Part shown: positions 45,229 through 57,058 of the stretch, piece after piece | Layout of the letters: each line of letters starts with the position of its first letter | Numbering within the stretch: position 1 is the first letter of the stretch | Assembly (NCBI RefSeq): GCF_030499575.1 | Contig: NZ_JASTLC010000001.1 | Span: forward strand, 434,001 to 498,000 | DNA: 64,000 nucleotides | DNA from: Streptomyces sp. DG2A-72 | GTDB taxonomy: Bacteria > Actinomycetota > Actinomycetes > Streptomycetales > Streptomycetaceae | Direction of reading: 5' to 3' | Position numbers and translations under genes: made by a program | The notes under the pieces: generated by a model | Told to the model about the DNA's origin: nothing | Seen by the model: only the letters and a program-made list of their open reading frames with translations | Database searches by the model: none

Positions 45229-47210
45229 ATGAGTCCCACTCCGGCCATCGGCCGCATTCCTGTCCTCGGCGTCCGTCCGGCCGTGGAGTGCGGCAGGCAC
45301 CCCGCCAAGGCGGTCGCGGGGGAAACCTTCCAGGTCACCGCCACCGTGTTCCGCGAGGGCCATGACGCGGTCGCCGCGAACGTCGTCCTGACGGACCCCG
45401 AGGGCCGACCCGGCCCCTGGACACCCATGCGGGAGCTGGCGCCCGGCTCCGACCGCTGGGGCGCCGACGTCACACCGGACGCGGTGGGCCGCTGGACGTA
45501 TCACGTCGAGGCCTGGAGCGACCCGGTCGCCACCTGGCGCCACACCGCCCGCATCAAGGTGCCGGCCGGGATCGACACCGGCCTGGTTCTGGAGGAGGGC
45601 GCCGAACTGTACCGCCGGGTGGCAGCAGGCGTGCCTGCGGACGCGGGCCGGGCGACGGTACTGACGGCAGCCAAGGCGATGCTCGACGACTCGCTGCCGT
45701 CCGCCGTGCGCCTGGCGGCGGCCTTCGGGCCGGAGGTGGACGGGGTGCTGTCGCGGTATCCGCTGCGGGAGTTGGTGACGGCGTCGGAGGCGTTGCCGTT
45801 GCTGGTGGAGCGGGAGCGGGCGCTGTTCGGGTCGTGGTACGAGTTCTTCCCGCGTTCGGAGGGCACGCCGGAGTATCCGCATGGGACGTTCCGGTCGGCG
45901 GCGCTGCGGCTGCCGGTGATCGCGTCCATGGGCTTCGACGTGGTGTATCTGCCGCCCGTCCATCCGATCGGCAGGACGTTCCGCAAGGGCCGCAACAACA
46001 CCCTCGACCCGAGTGCTCAGGATGTGGGGGTGCCGTGGGCGATCGGGTCGCCGGAGGGCGGGCACGACGCGGTCCATCCGGAGCTGGGGACGTTCGAGGA
46101 CTTCGACTGGTTCGTGGCCCAGGCGCGTTCGCTGGGGATGGAGGTGGCGCTGGACTTCGCGTTGCAGTGTTCGCCGGATCATCCGTGGGTGCACAAGCAT
46201 CCGGAGTGGTTCCATCACCGCCCGGACGGGTCGATCGCGTATGCGGAGAATCCGCCGAAGAAGTACCAGGACATCTATCCGATCGCGTTCGACGCGGACA
46301 TGGACGGGCTGGTCGCGGAGACGCTGCGGGTGCTGCGGTTGTGGATGGGCCATGGGGTGCGGATCTTCAGGGTGGACAATCCGCACACCAAGCCGGTGGT
46401 GTTCTGGCAGCGGGTGCTGGCGGACATCGGGCGCACCGACCCGGATGTGATCTTCCTGGCGGAGGCGTTCACTCGTCCGGCGATGATGCACACGCTGGCG
46501 CAGATCGGGTTCCAGCAGTCGTACACGTATTTCACCTGGCGTAACGGCAAGCAGGAGCTGACGGAGTATCTGACGGAGCTGTCGGGTGAGGCGGCGGCGT
46601 ACATGCGGCCGAACTTCTTCGTCAATACGCCGGACATTCTGCATGCGTATCTGCAGCAGGGCGGGCGGCCGGCGTTCGAGGTGCGGGCGGTGCTGGCGGC
46701 CACCCTGTCGCCGACCTGGGGCGTGTACAGCGGCTACGAGCTGTGCGAGAGGGTTCCGCTGCGCGAGGGCAGCGAGGAGTACCTCGACTCGGAGAAGTAC
46801 CAGCTCAAGCCCCGCGACTGGGAAGCGGCCGAACGCGCGGGGGCCACCATCACCCCACTGATCACCCAACTCAACACCATCCGGCGACGCCACCCCGCAC
46901 TGCGAAGGCTCAGGAACCTCACCTTCCACGAGACCGACAACAATGCCCTCATCGCGTACAGCAAACGCACGGGCGACGACACGGTGATCGTGGTCGCGAA
47001 CCTCGACCCTCACCACGCCCAGGAGGCCACGGTCTCGTTGGACATGCCGCAACTCGGCCTGGACTGGCACGAGTCGGTGTCCGTGCACGACGAGCTGTCG
47101 GGTGAGACATACCGGTGGGGCAGGACCAACTACGTCCGCCTGGAGCCCGGCCGGGCTCCCGCGCATGTGCTCCACGTGGAGCGGGCGCCCAACGGAGGGT
47201 CGGCAGCGTC

Positions 47211-47214
<4 letters not shown>
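45229..47214 (+). CDS. glgE: Maltose-1-phosphate alpha-1,4-glucan maltosyltransferase
   Basis: A 661-residue GH13_3 enzyme that adds maltosyl units from alpha-maltose-1-phosphate to linear alpha-glucan. The N-terminal Ig-like domain ([19 protein letters not shown]) is followed by a catalytic barrel with [30 protein letters not shown] (phosphate-binding loop), [16 protein letters not shown] (nucleophile Asp), [14 protein letters not shown] (acid Glu) and an intact C-terminal sandwich. The ATG at 45229 has GGAGGTG upstream. First enzyme gene of the glgE-treS-mak-glgB operon. Codon choice changes visibly between about 45.72 and 46.70 kb. Confidence 0.96.
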
Positions 47215-48929
<1,715 letters not shown>

Positions 48930-48957
48930 GTGGGCGCCGAGGAAAGGACGCGTCACC

Positions 48958-50325
48958 ATGCCGAAGACCGCATCGCTGCACCCCAGTCGTACGGCTGTCG
49001 CCGGGCCCATGGCCTCGCTCGCCGGGCTGCTGCGCGAATGGCTGCCGCGGCAGCGGTGGTTCGCGGGCAAGGACCGGCCCGTCACCGACCTCGCGCTGCT
49101 GTCCATGACGGAGCTGTATCCGGGCTGTCTGCACCTGCTGGTGCACGCCGGCCCTCCGGCCGTGCCCGCCCCCGGCGGCGCGGGTGCCGCTCCGGCCGGT
49201 GACTGCTACCAGCTGCTGCTCGGTGTGCGCAGGCATCTGTCGCCGCGTCTCGGCCGGGCCCTGATCGGGCGGGCGGAGGACGGGCCGCTGGCGGGCCTGA
49301 CGGTGTACGACGCGCTGCACGACCCGCGCTCGGCGCAGCTGCTCCTGGAGCGGCTGCGGCATCCCGGCACGGTGGGCCCGCTTCGCTTCGAGGCCGACCC
49401 GGCCGCGGAGATCCCCGCCGGACTGCCGCCCCGGCTGCTGGACGCCGAGCAGTCCAACTCCTCGCTGGTGTACGGCGACGCGTACATCCTGAAGGTCTTC
49501 CGGCGCATCCAGCCGGGCGTCAACCCCGACCTGGAGGTACCGGGCGCGCTGGGCGAGCTGGGCTGCCGCCGGGTGCCCGCGCCGGTGGCCTGGTTCCGGA
49601 CCACGCATCCGCAGGAGGCGACGCTCGGCGTGCTGCAGCCGTATCTGCGGGACGCGTCCGACGGATGGACCCTGGCGCTGCACGCACTGTCGTCCGGTGC
49701 CGACTTCACCGCGCAGGCGCACCAGTTGGGGCAGGCCATGGCCGAGGTGCACCTCGCGCTGGCGTCGGCCTTCCCGGCGGGCGCGCACGAGGAGCACGGC
49801 CGCACGGCGGCTGCGATGATCTCGCGGCTGGACGCCGCCGCGCACTGCGTACCGGCGCTGCGACCGTTCGTCCCCGGCCTGCGGACCGCGTTCTGCGCGC
49901 TCACGACCTGCGACACCGGGCCGCCCGCCCAGCGGATCCACGGCGATCTGCACCTCGGGCAGGTACTGCGCGCCGGGCGCGAGTGGTTCGTCATCGACTT
50001 CGAGGGCGAGCCGTCCCGGCCGCTCGCCGAGCGGTGCAGCGCCCAGTCGCCGGTGCGGGACATCGCGGGCATGCTGCGCTCCTTCGACTACGCGGCCCGG
50101 CAGCGCCGGCCGTGGCGTCCCGAGTGGGCCCGCCGCTGCCGGGAGGCCTACTGTGCGGGCTATGCCGCCCGTTCGGGCTGGGATCCGCGCAAGAAGCACG
50201 GGCTGCTGCGCGCCTACGAGACCGACCGCGCCGTGTACGAAGTGCTGTACGAAGCCAGAAACCGTCCGGACTGGCTCTCCGTGCCGATGGCGGCGATCGA
50301 GCGTCTCGCCGTGAGAGGAAGCTGA
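48958..50325 (+). CDS. mak: Maltokinase
   Basis: A 455-residue kinase (also called Pep2) with an aminoglycoside-phosphotransferase-like fold. It makes maltose-1-phosphate from maltose and ATP. The N-terminal cap domain ([18 protein letters not shown]) is typical. The catalytic loop is [13 protein letters not shown] and the metal-binding motif [14 protein letters not shown]. An Ala/Gly/Pro-rich insert (about 66-80) is a likely loop. The ATG at 48958 follows GGAAAGGA, 28 bases after treS, within the operon. Confidence 0.95.
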   Translation: MPKTASLHPSRTAVAGPMASLAGLLREWLPRQRWFAGKDRPVTDLALLSMTELYPGCLHLLVHAGPPAVPAPGGAGAAPAGDCYQLLLGVRRHLSPRLGRALIGRAEDGPLAGLTVYDALHDPRSAQLLLERLRHPGTVGPLRFEADPAAEIPAGLPPRLLDAEQSNSSLVYGDAYILKVFRRIQPGVNPDLEVPGALGELGCRRVPAPVAWFRTTHPQEATLGVLQPYLRDASDGWTLALHALSSGADFTAQAHQLGQAMAEVHLALASAFPAGAHEEHGRTAAAMISRLDAAAHCVPALRPFVPGLRTAFCALTTCDTGPPAQRIHGDLHLGQVLRAGREWFVIDFEGEPSRPLAERCSAQSPVRDIAGMLRSFDYAARQRRPWRPEWARRCREAYCAGYAARSGWDPRKKHGLLRAYETDRAVYEVLYEARNRPDWLSVPMAAIERLAVRGS

Positions 50326-50329
50326 AGCC

Positions 50330-52534
50330 GTGGCCCTGCGTGACACCTCCCTCCCCGAGCCGTCCGGCCCGCTGCCACCCACGGCCGCGCCCCTGGACCC
50401 CGCCGACCGTGAACGCCTCCTGGCCGGCGCCCACCACGACCCGCACGCCCTGCTCGGCGCCCATCCGGTGCCGGGCGGGGTCGCCTTCCGGGCGTTGCGT
50501 CCGTTCGCCCGCGCGGTGAGCGTCGTGATCGACGGGCAGCGCACCGGGCTCGTCTCGGACGAGGACGGCCTCTTCTCCGCCGTACTGCCGCTGGACGCGA
50601 TTCCGTCGTACACGCTGGTGGTTGCCTACGAGGACGATGAGTACGAAGTCCACGACCCGTACCGCTTCCTGCCCGCCCTCGGCGACCTCGATCTGCATCT
50701 GATCCGCGAGGGCCGGCACGAGCAGCTGTGGCGGGCGCTCGGCGCCGAGCCGATGACCCACCAGGGCGTCACCGGCACCCGCTTCACCGTCTGGGCGCCG
50801 AACGCTCAAGGTGTGTGCGTGGCCGGGGAGTTCACCTGCTGGGACGGTACGGCGTTCCCCATGCGGTCCCTCGGTTCGTCCGGCGTGTGGGAGCTGTTCC
50901 TGCCCGGCATCGGCGAGGGCACGCGCTACAAGTTCGAGATCACCTCCCGGTACGGCGGCCGCTTCCTCAAGGCCGACCCGATGGCCCGCCGTGCGGAGGT
51001 CCCGCCTGACACGGCGTCCGTGGTGACGGCGTCCGACTACGAGTGGGGCGACACTCAGTGGCTGGCGCGGCGCGGGGACGTGCCCGTGCATGTGGCGCCG
51101 TTCTCCGTGTACGAGGTGCACCTGCCGTCCTGGCGGCCCGGCCTGACGTACCGTCAACTGGCCGAGGAGCTACCGGCCTACGTCAAGGACCTCGGCTTCA
51201 CCCACGTCGAACTGATGCCGGTCATGGAACACCCCTTCGGCGGCTCCTGGGGCTACCAGGTCACCTCGTACTACGCCCCCACCTCCCGCCTCGGCACCCC
51301 CGACGACTTCAAGTACCTGGTGGACGCCCTGCACCGGGCGGGTATCGGCGTGATCATGGACTGGGTGCCCGCCCATTTCCCCAAGGACGACTGGGCGTTG
51401 GCCCGCTTCGACGGGGATGCGCTGTACGAGCCGGGAGACGACCGGCGGGCCGAGCATCCGGACTGGGGGACGTACGAGTTCGACTTCGGGCGCACCGAGG
51501 TGCGCAACTTCCTTGTCGCCAACGCCGTGTACTGGTGCGAGGAGTTCCACATCGACGGGCTGCGGGTGGACGCCGTCGCCTCGATGCTCTACCTCGACTA
51601 CTCGCGCGACTCCGGTCAGTGGACGCCCAATGTGTACGGAGGGCGTGAGGATCTGGACGCGGTGGCGTTTCTGCGGGAGATGAACGCGACCGTGTACCGG
51701 CGGGCCCCAGGGGTCGTGATGATCGCCGAGGAGTCGACGGCGTGGGACGGGGTGACCCGGCCGACCGACAGCGGCGGCCTGGGCTTCGGCCTGAAGTGGA
51801 ACATGGGGTGGATGCACGACTCGCTGGGCTACATCGCGCACGAGCCGGTCCACCGCAAGTACCACCACAACGAGATGACGTTCTCGATGGTCTATGCGTA
51901 CAGCGAGAACTACGTCCTGCCCATTTCGCACGACGAGGTCGTCCACGGCAAGCAGGCCCTGGTCTCGAAGATGCCCGGCGACTGGTGGCAGCAGCGCGCC
52001 AACCACCGCGCGTACTTGGGCTTCATGTGGGCCCACCCCGGCAAGCAACTCCTCTTCATGGGCCAGGAGTTCGCCCAGGGCGCCGAATGGTCCGAGGCAC
52101 ACGGCCCGGACTGGTGGCTGCTGGATCCTGACTACAGCGCCGAGGCCGACCACCGAGGGGTGCGAGACCTGGTCCGCGACCTGAACACGATCTACCGGGC
52201 CACCCCTTCCCTCTGGCAGCGCGACACCGAACCGTCCGGCTTCCAGTGGGTGGTCGGGGACGCCGCCGAGGACAACGTCTTCGCCTTCCTGAGGTACGAC
52301 ACGGAGGGCACCCCCCTCCTGTCCGTCTCCAACTTCTCCCCCGTCGTCCGCCACGACTACCGACTCGGCGTCCCCGACACCGTCCCCGCCTGGCACGAAA
52401 CCCTCAACACGGACGCGGCGAAGTACGGCGGCAGCGACGTCACCAACCCCGGTCCGGTCACACCGCAGGACGGGCATCTCCGGATCACGCTGCCGCCGCT
52501 GGCCACGGTGTGGTTGACGCCGTACACCGTGTGA
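50330..52534 (+). CDS. glgB: 1,4-alpha-glucan branching enzyme
   Basis: A 734-residue GH13_9 enzyme that introduces alpha-1,6 branches. Two CBM48-like N-terminal domains ([20 protein letters not shown] and [20 protein letters not shown]) precede the barrel: [48 protein letters not shown] (nucleophile Asp), [15 protein letters not shown] (acid Glu) and [15 protein letters not shown]. The GTG at 50330 lies just after mak with GAGGAAG upstream. Last gene of the GlgE operon. Confidence 0.96.
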   Translation: MALRDTSLPEPSGPLPPTAAPLDPADRERLLAGAHHDPHALLGAHPVPGGVAFRALRPFARAVSVVIDGQRTGLVSDEDGLFSAVLPLDAIPSYTLVVAYEDDEYEVHDPYRFLPALGDLDLHLIREGRHEQLWRALGAEPMTHQGVTGTRFTVWAPNAQGVCVAGEFTCWDGTAFPMRSLGSSGVWELFLPGIGEGTRYKFEITSRYGGRFLKADPMARRAEVPPDTASVVTASDYEWGDTQWLARRGDVPVHVAPFSVYEVHLPSWRPGLTYRQLAEELPAYVKDLGFTHVELMPVMEHPFGGSWGYQVTSYYAPTSRLGTPDDFKYLVDALHRAGIGVIMDWVPAHFPKDDWALARFDGDALYEPGDDRRAEHPDWGTYEFDFGRTEVRNFLVANAVYWCEEFHIDGLRVDAVASMLYLDYSRDSGQWTPNVYGGREDLDAVAFLREMNATVYRRAPGVVMIAEESTAWDGVTRPTDSGGLGFGLKWNMGWMHDSLGYIAHEPVHRKYHHNEMTFSMVYAYSENYVLPISHDEVVHGKQALVSKMPGDWWQQRANHRAYLGFMWAHPGKQLLFMGQEFAQGAEWSEAHGPDWWLLDPDYSAEADHRGVRDLVRDLNTIYRATPSLWQRDTEPSGFQWVVGDAAEDNVFAFLRYDTEGTPLLSVSNFSPVVRHDYRLGVPDTVPAWHETLNTDAAKYGGSDVTNPGPVTPQDGHLRITLPPLATVWLTPYTV

Positions 52535-52659
52535 CGCTCGGGCGGAGGCGACTTCTCCGTTCCCGGCACCACGGGCTGTCACCTGGGCTAGATTCGAGCC
52601 CGCCGATAACTGTGCTCGTCGGCGAAGTCACACCCCGTACACAGCAGCAGGAGCAGCGC

Positions 52660-54564
52660 ATGCGCGACTTCGCCCTCGCTCCACCGTCCACCACGCCCAT
52701 GACCGGCGGACTCGCCAACAGCATCTTCGAGACAGCGGACCTCCGGCCCACCCTCCCGGTGCTGGCGCGCCGCCCCCACCCTTCCTCCCAGGCCTGGGAG
52801 GAGGTGATCGCCGTCGAACTCCGCGACGAAGTGGTCGACTTGGCCAAGGGGCTCATCGCGTGCGGGATCCTGCCGGGCAACCGCGTGGCGATCATGGCGT
52901 GCACCCGCTACGAGTGGACGGTACTCAGCTACGCCCTGTGGGCCGTGGGCGCCGAGGTCGTGCCGATCTATCCGACGTCGTCGCGCGACCAGATCGAGTG
53001 GATCCTGCGGGACGCCGCCTGCGTGGCCATGGTCGTGGAGGACGAGCAGGCCATCATGACCGTCGGCTCCGTGTGCTCAGGGCTGCCGCTGCTGCGCCAC
53101 GTCTGGCAGTTGGACGCGGGGGCGCTGGACCAGCTCACGGAACGGGGCGCTTTCATCCCGCTGGCCACGGTCGACTCACTGCGCCGCATCGTGATGCCGG
53201 ACTCCACGGCCGTCATCGCCTACACGTCCGGCACGTCGGGGCATCCTCTGGGGTGCGCGCTGAGCCACCGCGCGCTGGCGAGCCCCTGCGACACGCTGCT
53301 CGCGGGCTGGGGCCACACGGCGGCACCGCCGGGCGAGCAGCCGTCCGTGCTCGCCTTCCTGCCGTTCTCGCACGTCTACGGCCTCATGATCCAGAGCCTG
53401 TGTCTGCGCGGCGGAATTCTCATGGGCCACCAACCCGACATCAGCGAGGCGGCACTTGTATCGGCCCTGCGGTCCTTCCGGCCGACGTACTTCTACGCCG
53501 TTCCCTCGGTCTTCGAGAAGATCTACAAGAACTTCCTGCGCACGGCCCAGCAGACGGGCCGTGGCGCCCTGTTCGAGAAGGCGGCCGACACGGCACGGGA
53601 CTTCGCCACGGCATGCGAACGGCAACGGCTCGGCGAGGGACCGGGGCCGGCCTTCGACCTGCGGCTGCAACACGCGCTGTTCGAACGGACGGTGTACCGC
53701 AAGCTCAGGACGGCGCTGGGCGGCCGGGCACGCCGCGCGACGTCGGGCGGTTCACCGCTCAACCGCGAACTGTCCCTTTTCTACGAGGGCATCGGCATCT
53801 ATGTCCACGACGGTTACGGCCTCACGGAGACCTGCGGCGGCATCACGATGCAGCCGCTGGGCCGGGAGCGGTCCGGAACCGTGGGGAAAGCGCTGCCGGG
53901 CACGGACATCCGGGTGGCCGACGACGGGGAGATCCTGGTGCACGGTCCCTCCGTCTTCCAGGGCTACGTCAACAACGAGGCCGCCACCCGGGCCGCGCTC
54001 CGCGGCGGCTGGCTGGCGACCGGCGACATCGGACGGCTCGACCCCGAGGGGTATCTGACGATCACCGGCCGCAAGAAGGACATCATCATCACCAGCAGCG
54101 GCAAGAGCGTGGCGCCCGCGCCGCTGGAGCAGCGGCTGCGGATGCATCCCCTGGTCCATCAGGCCGTCGTCGTCGGCGACAACCGGCCCTGCGTCGGCGC
54201 CCTGATCACCCTGGACCCGGAGTTCCTGGCGCACTGGCGCGGCGCGCTCGCCCTGCCGAGCGACACGCCGAGCCGGGACGCCCGGGAGGAGAACGCGCTG
54301 CGGGAGGAGATCGCGCGTGCCGTGGCGGCGGCCAACAGCGCCGTGTCCCGCTCGGAGTCCATCCGTGTCTTCCGGGTGCTGTCGGAGCCGTTCGCCCTGT
54401 CCAACGGGCTGCTGACACCGTCGATGAAGCTGCGCCGGGACGCGATCGTCGAGCACTACGCGTTCGAGATCGACGCCATGTACCAGGCGCGTTCACGCAG
54501 TTGGCGGCGGACCGCGCCGGACGAGACCGCGGGCTGGGAGGAGTCGGACAACGTGTTCCGGTGA
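52660..54564 (+). CDS. AMP-forming long-chain acyl-CoA synthetase
   Basis: A 634-residue ANL-superfamily enzyme activating fatty acids to acyl-CoA. The P-loop is AVIAYTSGTSGHPLGCALSH (the Lys common after TSGTTG is replaced, reading PLGC). Also present are FLPFSHVYGLMIQ, GYGLTETCGGITMQP, WLATGDIGRLDPEGYLTITG and RKKDIIITSSGKSVAP (hinge and catalytic Lys region). The ATG at 52660 has CAGGAG upstream. The altered P-loop (normally TSGTTGxPKG) is unusual and might lower activity or shift specificity. Confidence 0.9.
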   Translation: MRDFALAPPSTTPMTGGLANSIFETADLRPTLPVLARRPHPSSQAWEEVIAVELRDEVVDLAKGLIACGILPGNRVAIMACTRYEWTVLSYALWAVGAEVVPIYPTSSRDQIEWILRDAACVAMVVEDEQAIMTVGSVCSGLPLLRHVWQLDAGALDQLTERGAFIPLATVDSLRRIVMPDSTAVIAYTSGTSGHPLGCALSHRALASPCDTLLAGWGHTAAPPGEQPSVLAFLPFSHVYGLMIQSLCLRGGILMGHQPDISEAALVSALRSFRPTYFYAVPSVFEKIYKNFLRTAQQTGRGALFEKAADTARDFATACERQRLGEGPGPAFDLRLQHALFERTVYRKLRTALGGRARRATSGGSPLNRELSLFYEGIGIYVHDGYGLTETCGGITMQPLGRERSGTVGKALPGTDIRVADDGEILVHGPSVFQGYVNNEAATRAALRGGWLATGDIGRLDPEGYLTITGRKKDIIITSSGKSVAPAPLEQRLRMHPLVHQAVVVGDNRPCVGALITLDPEFLAHWRGALALPSDTPSRDAREENALREEIARAVAAANSAVSRSESIRVFRVLSEPFALSNGLLTPSMKLRRDAIVEHYAFEIDAMYQARSRSWRRTAPDETAGWEESDNVFR

Positions 54565-54572
54565 TCTGCCGC

Positions 54573-55033
54573 CTACTCCCCGGTAGTCAGCCGCACCACG
54601 TTGGACTGCTCACCGAGGACGAAGGCCCGGATCCGGTAGGAGGCGCGTTTCTCACCGGGCAGGGTGGCCGGCTCGGTCGAGGTGACGTCCGGGTCGAGCA
54701 CCGCGATCGGTTCATACCGGGCGCCGAGGTGGGACCGCGGTAGGACCGCAGCCGGTAGTGGAACGTCGTGTGCGGTAGGAGGTCGGGGTGCCGGTAGGCC
54801 GTCACCTGCCGGGGCAGATACGGCAGCACGGTGTACGGGCCGTCCTCCTCGGTGGCGAACTCCAGGACGTGGCCGGCGACGCCGGGCCGGTCGTCGTGCC
54901 AGGTCAGGTCGGCGTCGGTGGGTGTGGTGAGGGCGGCCTCCAGCGGCCGGTCGGGTTGTGGCGCGTGGGTCGTGCAGGCCGACAGCACCAGGAACAGCGC
55001 TGCCCGCACCGCGATACGTGACGTTCTGGGCAT
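54573..55033 (-). pseudogene. Lipoprotein with fibronectin-III-like domain, frameshifted
   Basis: It starts MPRTSRIAVRAALFLVLSAC, a lipoprotein signal with lipobox LSAC. The mature part has FN3-like strands (ADLTWHDDRPGVAGHVLEFA, TFHYRLRSYRGPTSAP). After about 54750 the expected C-terminal strands appear in another frame: RYEPIAVLDPDVTSTEPATL, YRIRAFVLGEQSNVVRLTTG, stop at 54573. One small indel near 54735-54750 explains this; in the first frame a nonsense tail ends at 54587. Either a recent mutation or a sequencing error. It follows the 76-residue gene by 14 bases on the same strand. Confidence 0.75.
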
Positions 55034-55047
55034 ACGACTGCTTGCGC

Positions 55048-55278
55048 CTACTTGCGCCAGAACCGATGGAAGGTCTGTTTGAGGCTGATCCTGGTGCCGC
55101 TGAGGTCGGTGATGCGGAAGTAGCCCTCGAACTGCCGGGTGCCGCCGGTGTAGGTGGCGTAGCGCCGTTCAGCCCGTTGGTCTCCGCTCGCTGTCGAGCA
55201 GGTGAGCCGGAAGGTCAGGCCGTCGACCTGTCCGCACATCGCGGTGGTCACGGTGAGCGTCCGCAGGCGTGGGTACAT
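55048..55278 (-). CDS. Small conserved protein of unknown function
   Basis: A 76-residue protein (LRTLTVTTAMCGQVDGLTFR, LTCSTASGDQRAERRYATYT, GYFRITDLSGTRISLKQTF), apparently an all-beta domain with two Cys. The ATG at 55278 has AGGAGG five bases upstream, good support for translation. The first gene of a two-gene unit with the frameshifted lipoprotein. No function can be assigned. Confidence 0.65.
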   Translation of the reverse strand: MYPRLRTLTVTTAMCGQVDGLTFRLTCSTASGDQRAERRYATYTGGTRQFEGYFRITDLSGTRISLKQTFHRFWRK

Positions 55279-55594
55279 CCTGCCTCCTGGGATGGGGGCG
55301 ATCTAGATGGTCACGTACATGAATCTCGAACCCTGTCCTGAACGAACGTTTCCGGACGGTAGGACCAGACCAATCGCCCGTCAAGGCATCGCGCACACAC
55401 CTCATTCACACCCGCCCGGTGCGACGGGGCACCGGGCGGGGCATGGTGGTCATCGACGCGTTCGTCTGCCTGCCGTACCCGGCTGGCGGAACGGCTGAAG
55501 GCACGGTGGGATCGATGAGGTGCGAACCAGTGATCCAGGGGCATACGAACCGCGTCCAGTGGGACCGCCTGGAGCCGCAGAAGGGATGGACACC
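55279..55594. other. Divergent intergenic region with hairpin
   Basis: About 315 bases between divergent genes. No protein-like frame is evident. It carries a perfect 12-bp hairpin (listed separately) and presumably the two promoters, which I could not place with confidence. Confidence 0.5.
55411..55440. promoter_or_regulatory. Perfect 12-bp stem-loop between divergent genes
   Basis: CCCGCCCGGTGC (55411-55422), loop GACGGG, and GCACCGGGCGGG (55429-55440). The stem is all matched and very GC-rich. Between divergent genes it cannot end either coding transcript, so a leader structure of the NADH dehydrogenase mRNA or a regulator site is more likely than a terminator. Confidence 0.5.
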
Positions 55595-56962
55595 GTGACA
55601 CGACCCAGGATCCTGGTGGTTGGCGCAGGCTTCGCCGGAGTGGCGTGCGTACGCCGCCTGGAACGCAAACTCGCCCCCGACGAGGCCGACGTCACCCTGG
55701 TGACGCCGTTCGCCTACCAGCTCTATCTGCCGCTGCTGCCCCAGGTCGCCTCCGGCGTGCTGACGCCGCAGTCGATCGCCGTATCGCTGCGCCGCAGCAA
55801 GAAGTACCGCACCCGCATCCTCCCGGGCGGTGCGATAGGCGTGGACCTCAAGGCCAAGGTGTGCGTCATCCGCACCATCAACGGCCAGATCGTCGACGAG
55901 CCGTACGACTACATCGTGCTGGCACCCGGCAGCGTCACCCGCACCTTCGACATCCCCGGGCTCACGGACCACGCGTTCGGCATGAAGACCCTCGCCGAGG
56001 CCGCCTATATCCGCGACCACGTCATCTCCCAGCTGGACCTCGCCGACGCCAGCCAGGATCCGGCCGAACGCGCCGCACGGCTGCAGTTCGTGGTCGTCGG
56101 CGGCGGATATGCGGGCACCGAGACCGCCGCCTGCCTCCAGCGCCTCACCCACGCCGCCGTCAAGCGCTACCCCCGCATCGACCCGGCGCTGATCAAGTGG
56201 CATCTGATCGACATCGCGCCGAAGCTGATGCCCGAGCTGGGCGACAAGCTCGGCCGCAGCGCCCAGGAGATCCTGGGCAGGCGCGGGATCGAGATCTCCC
56301 TCGGCGTCTCCATCGACAAGGCGGGACCCGAGGAAGTCACGTTCACCGACGGGCGCGTGATCCCCACCCGCACGCTGATCTGGACCGCCGGCGTGGTCGC
56401 CAGCCCGCTCATCGCCACCCTCGACGCGGAGACGGTCCGGGGGCGGCTCGCGGTCACCGCCGAGATGAACCTGCCCGGCCACGACGGTGTCTTCGCGCTC
56501 GGCGACGCGGCCGCGGTGCCCGACAAGGCCAAGGACGAGGAGGGCGCGGTCTGCCCGCCGACCGCGCAGCACGCCATGCGCCAGGGAAAGCGCGTCGCCG
56601 ACAACGTCATCGCGACGCTGCGCAACCAGCCGATGGTGCCGTACGTCCACAAGGACCTCGGCCTTGTCGTCGACCTCGGCGGAAAGGACGCCGTGTCCAA
56701 GCCGCTCGGCATCGAACTGCGGGGCGTGCCCGCGCAGGCGGTGGCCCGCGGCTACCACTGGTCGGCGCTGCGCACCAACGTCGCCAAGACGCGGGTCATG
56801 ACGAACTGGGTGCTCAACGCGCTCGCGGGCGACGATTTCGTGCGCACCGGCTTCCAGTCCCGCAAGCCCGCCAAGCTCCATGACTTCGAGTACATCCATT
56901 CGTACCTGACGCCCGAACAGGTGCGGGCACATGTCGAGGGCACGGACCGGCAGGACCAGTGA
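55595..56962 (+). CDS. ndh: Type II NADH dehydrogenase (NAD(P)/FAD-dependent)
   Basis: A 455-residue peripheral membrane flavoprotein passing electrons from NADH to quinones without proton pumping. FAD motif RILVVGAGFAGVACVRRLER, quinone-side PFAYQLYLPLLPQVASG, NAD motif LQFVVVGGGYAGTETAACLQ, and the second FAD motif GVFALGDAAAVPD. The C-terminal helices (RGYHWSALRTNVAKTRVMTN) are the membrane-binding segment. The GTG at 55595 has GAAGGGA about eight bases upstream; the ATG at 55586 is in frame. Symbol by family resemblance. Confidence 0.92.
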   Translation: MTRPRILVVGAGFAGVACVRRLERKLAPDEADVTLVTPFAYQLYLPLLPQVASGVLTPQSIAVSLRRSKKYRTRILPGGAIGVDLKAKVCVIRTINGQIVDEPYDYIVLAPGSVTRTFDIPGLTDHAFGMKTLAEAAYIRDHVISQLDLADASQDPAERAARLQFVVVGGGYAGTETAACLQRLTHAAVKRYPRIDPALIKWHLIDIAPKLMPELGDKLGRSAQEILGRRGIEISLGVSIDKAGPEEVTFTDGRVIPTRTLIWTAGVVASPLIATLDAETVRGRLAVTAEMNLPGHDGVFALGDAAAVPDKAKDEEGAVCPPTAQHAMRQGKRVADNVIATLRNQPMVPYVHKDLGLVVDLGGKDAVSKPLGIELRGVPAQAVARGYHWSALRTNVAKTRVMTNWVLNALAGDDFVRTGFQSRKPAKLHDFEYIHSYLTPEQVRAHVEGTDRQDQ

Positions 56963-57058
56963 CGCCGCTGTCCGCGGCTGACCGGCGCTCCTGAGCGATC
57001 CCGCGGCGTGCGATGCTGAGCCCGGATCTTGGCGGGCGGCGGGAGTGAGTACGGCGGC

